A stretch of DNA of 6,804 bases from Thermotogaceae bacterium (GTDB lineage Bacteria > Thermotogota > Thermotogae > B21-G9 > HyVt-16), in contig DQYP01000217.1 in NCBI GenBank assembly GCA_011043375.1, positions 1 to 6,804 of the forward strand. Direction: 5' to 3'. Position 1 is the first letter of the stretch, and every line of letters starts with the position of its first letter. This document shows positions 5,566-6,804 of this stretch, one piece after another. The position numbers and the translations under genes were made by a program. The notes beneath the pieces are model-generated. The model worked only from the letters and a program-made list of their open reading frames with translations, ran no database searches and was not told the DNA's origin.

Positions 5566-5600
5566 ATGGTGGGCAGCAAAAAGACGCTACCCACCCTACG
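5566..5600. repeat. Palindromic repeat ggtggg...cccacc
   Basis: ggtggg (5568-5573) pairs with cccacc (5590-5595), followed by agc/gct pairing (5575-5577 with 5586-5588), one mismatch and an 8-nt loop. Its landmarks ggtgggc, gctac and ccctacg occur in the same order at the right ends of the two MITE copies (4665-4692 in copy 2), so it is probably a related or truncated member. It lies between the ATPase and the cupin and could act as a weak terminator on either strand, though no T-run follows. Confidence 0.65.
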
Positions 5601-5658
5601 AGGAATGGTACTTTCATTAAATGTTACCAACAAAACGGTTAGGGATAACTATTTATGT

Positions 5659-6495
5659 CTATATATTTAGATTTTTAGGAGCGGTTCTTATATATTTGGT
5701 TCCCATTAAATCTTGTAAAACTTCATCAATTTCGATGCCATAAGTCTTATCAACTTGTTTTACCTCAATATTTTTACCCTTTTTAATTAAAATCCTTAAA
5801 GATTGATTTGGAGTTGATGAGATAATTTGAGGAGAGTGTGTAGCCACAATTAACTGATTGTTACCTTGGTTGGCAATATTTTGATAGATTCTCAAGATAT
5901 GATTTTGCCAATTTGGATGTAGTGAGAGTTCCGGTTCATCTATTAAAATCAGGCTATTTTTTAAGGCCATCATTTTTAAATTGAGCGCCTTAACAAAAAG
6001 TTGTTGTTCTCCGGTTGACAGTTCATCTAATTTGATATCATCTCTGATATCGTTCTCAAAAATAACTTCTCTATTTATAGATTTGGAAATGCCTTTAAAT
6101 TTGGTGTTTAAATCCAAACCTTCAAAAATAGAGTTGATTTCATCGGTTAATCTTAGATTTGACTCTTTTATGGTTAAATCTTCATTCTGTTCTCTCAGAT
6201 AATCTAAAAAATCTTTTATTTTTGAACTCACGAACTCTTTTGGATGATCAAAAACGCTAATATAGATTAATTTGGTGGCATCCTTGTCAACAAAATCTAT
6301 ATTATCATCATTATTATCAAATCTAAAATGAGTCGTTAAACTATTTTGTATGAGTTCTAACAGAGTCGTTTTACCCGTGCCATTGACACCGGCAATGACT
6401 ACTGTATCTAATATGTTTTCCTCTCTATCGGTAAAAGAGATTTCCAAATTTTGTAAAACTTTATAGCTATTGATTTTGATTTGCTTGATTTTCAT
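5659..6495 (-). CDS. AAA/ABC-type ATPase (SMC/OLD-like, AAA_21 class), short C-terminus
   Basis: The 278-residue cytosolic ATPase begins MKIKQIKINSYKVLQNLEIS, the usual start of RecF/SMC-like AAA proteins. It has Walker A GVNGTGKTT (36-44, K42), the ABC signature LSTGEQQ (159-165), Walker B LILIDEPELSLHP (182-194, D186 E187) and the switch histidine in IVATHSPQIIS (H220). All nucleotide-binding motifs are intact. Members of this class serve in DNA repair, and in anti-phage systems as the ATPase of Septu-, OLD- or retron-type modules, usually next to a nuclease gene; no such partner is visible here. After GIEIDEVLQDLMGTKYIRT the protein stops, where many relatives carry a further helical tail, so the C-terminus may be truncated. 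There is no clear Shine-Dalgarno before ATG 6495-6493. It is bracketed by palindromic repeats. Confidence 0.85.
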   Translation of the reverse strand: MKIKQIKINSYKVLQNLEISFTDREENILDTVVIAGVNGTGKTTLLELIQNSLTTHFRFDNNDDNIDFVDKDATKLIYISVFDHPKEFVSSKIKDFLDYLREQNEDLTIKESNLRLTDEINSIFEGLDLNTKFKGISKSINREVIFENDIRDDIKLDELSTGEQQLFVKALNLKMMALKNSLILIDEPELSLHPNWQNHILRIYQNIANQGNNQLIVATHSPQIISSTPNQSLRILIKKGKNIEVKQVDKTYGIEIDEVLQDLMGTKYIRTAPKNLNI

Positions 6496-6596
6496 AAAAA
6501 GTTGTTATATCAATATGTTAAGGTTTAAAAGTCGATGTCATTTAAGCTTCGTAAAGCAGATGCTCTACATAGCTTGTTCGATATTCATTAATACCC

Positions 6597-6629
6597 AAAC
6601 CTGACAGGTTTTGAAAACCTGTCAGGTTT
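6597..6629. repeat. Perfect palindrome, 16-bp arms (aaacctgacaggtttt type)
   Basis: aaacctgacaggtttt (6597-6612) and its exact reverse complement (6614-6629) are separated by one g. Each arm is itself a small near-palindrome (cctg-a-cagg), so it can form one long or two short hairpins. It matches the dispersed 'cctgacaggttttnaaaacctgtcagg' repeat found in many bacterial genomes. It lies 12 bp past the stop of the right-edge gene and upstream of the ATPase, so it could terminate or stabilise transcripts. Confidence 0.8.
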
Positions 6630-6641
6630 CGTTAGAGTTTG

Positions 6642-6803
6642 TTACAATGCTCCTCTGTTCATGGAACTAAACCGAAATACATTGTAATAAAGTCGCTTGA
6701 TCATTCTAGTCCAAAAATTATCAAGCCCTGGGAAGAACCGTAAAAACTTGGGTAAGACTTGGATGGCAGATTGTTTAATTTTAACACCATGCCAATTTAG
6801 CCG
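6642..6803 (-). CDS. C-terminal fragment of an unrecognised basic protein, N-terminus off the window
   Basis: A 53-codon frame is open from the window edge to TAA at 6644-6642. It contains RLNWHGVKIKQSAIQVLPKF, then LRFFPGLDNFW and RMIKRLYYNVFRFSSMNRGAL. The Arg/Lys- and Phe/Tyr-rich, hydrophobic-patched tail resembles the ends of glycosyltransferases or of B12-radical SAM enzymes in glycan loci, but no diagnostic motif is present. Orientation and the neighbouring genes fit membership of the same glycan operon, upstream of the ATPase insertion. Its coding nature is supported by composition and by ending just before the palindrome. Confidence 0.5.
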   Translation of the reverse strand, partial: RLNWHGVKIKQSAIQVLPKFLRFFPGLDNFWTRMIKRLYYNVFRFSSMNRGAL

Positions 6804-6804
6804 A

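Noticed and set aside
6542..6592. Short protein-like frame INEYRTSYVEHLLYEA before the ATPase
   Set aside because: About 16 codons between a palindrome and the ATPase is too short to separate from chance. It could be a gene scar but has no supporting context.

Overview
The window is AT-rich and every convincing gene lies on the minus strand, so transcription runs from high to low coordinates. It looks like part of a surface-glycan (O-antigen, capsule or related polysaccharide) locus that has been invaded and partly broken by small repeats and accessory genes. The organism is probably a gammaproteobacterium rich in dispersed palindromic repeats, such as a Thiotrichales/Beggiatoa-like lineage. 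That guess rests only on the style of the repeats and genes; a cyanobacterium or another proteobacterium is not excluded.

Layout in transcription order. At the right edge (6642-6803) lies the C-terminal end of an unrecognised basic protein, followed by a perfect 16-bp-arm palindrome (6597-6629). Next is a compact AAA/ABC-type ATPase of the SMC/OLD-like class (5659-6495), then a second palindromic repeat (5566-5600). A small cupin of the glycan-locus type follows (5097-5507). It overlaps by 4 bp a 50-codon frame encoding a membrane anchor (4948-5100), which looks like the start of a broken larger gene.

From 3861 to 5100 the locus is damaged. Fragments that I read as a decayed SGNH/GDSL-hydrolase-like gene are separated by a palindrome of the cacgga type (4830-4894) and by a 778-bp composite (3921-4698). 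The composite consists of two 95%-identical 110-bp MITE-like hairpin elements in direct orientation flanking a toxin-antitoxin pair: BrnT toxin (4269-4547) and a non-classical, non-BrnA-looking antitoxin (4058-4285). Removing the composite joins two flanking coding fragments in frame.

The left half (1-3849) is an intact operon-like run. It holds a B12-binding-domain radical SAM enzyme (2431-3849), a left-handed beta-helix acyltransferase (1820-2383), a DegT/DnrJ/EryC1/StrS sugar aminotransferase (726-1823, 4-bp ATGA overlap) and a glycosyltransferase-like protein that runs off the left edge (1-723, 2-bp gap). The aminotransferase plus acyltransferase pair is the usual arrangement for making an N-acylated amino sugar nucleotide. 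The radical SAM enzyme may modify the same sugar or a related lipid or glycan.

The least ordinary parts are the MITE-toxin-antitoxin-MITE unit, the gene it interrupts, and the orphan ATPase bracketed by palindromes. No rRNA, tRNA, CRISPR array or transposase gene is visible.
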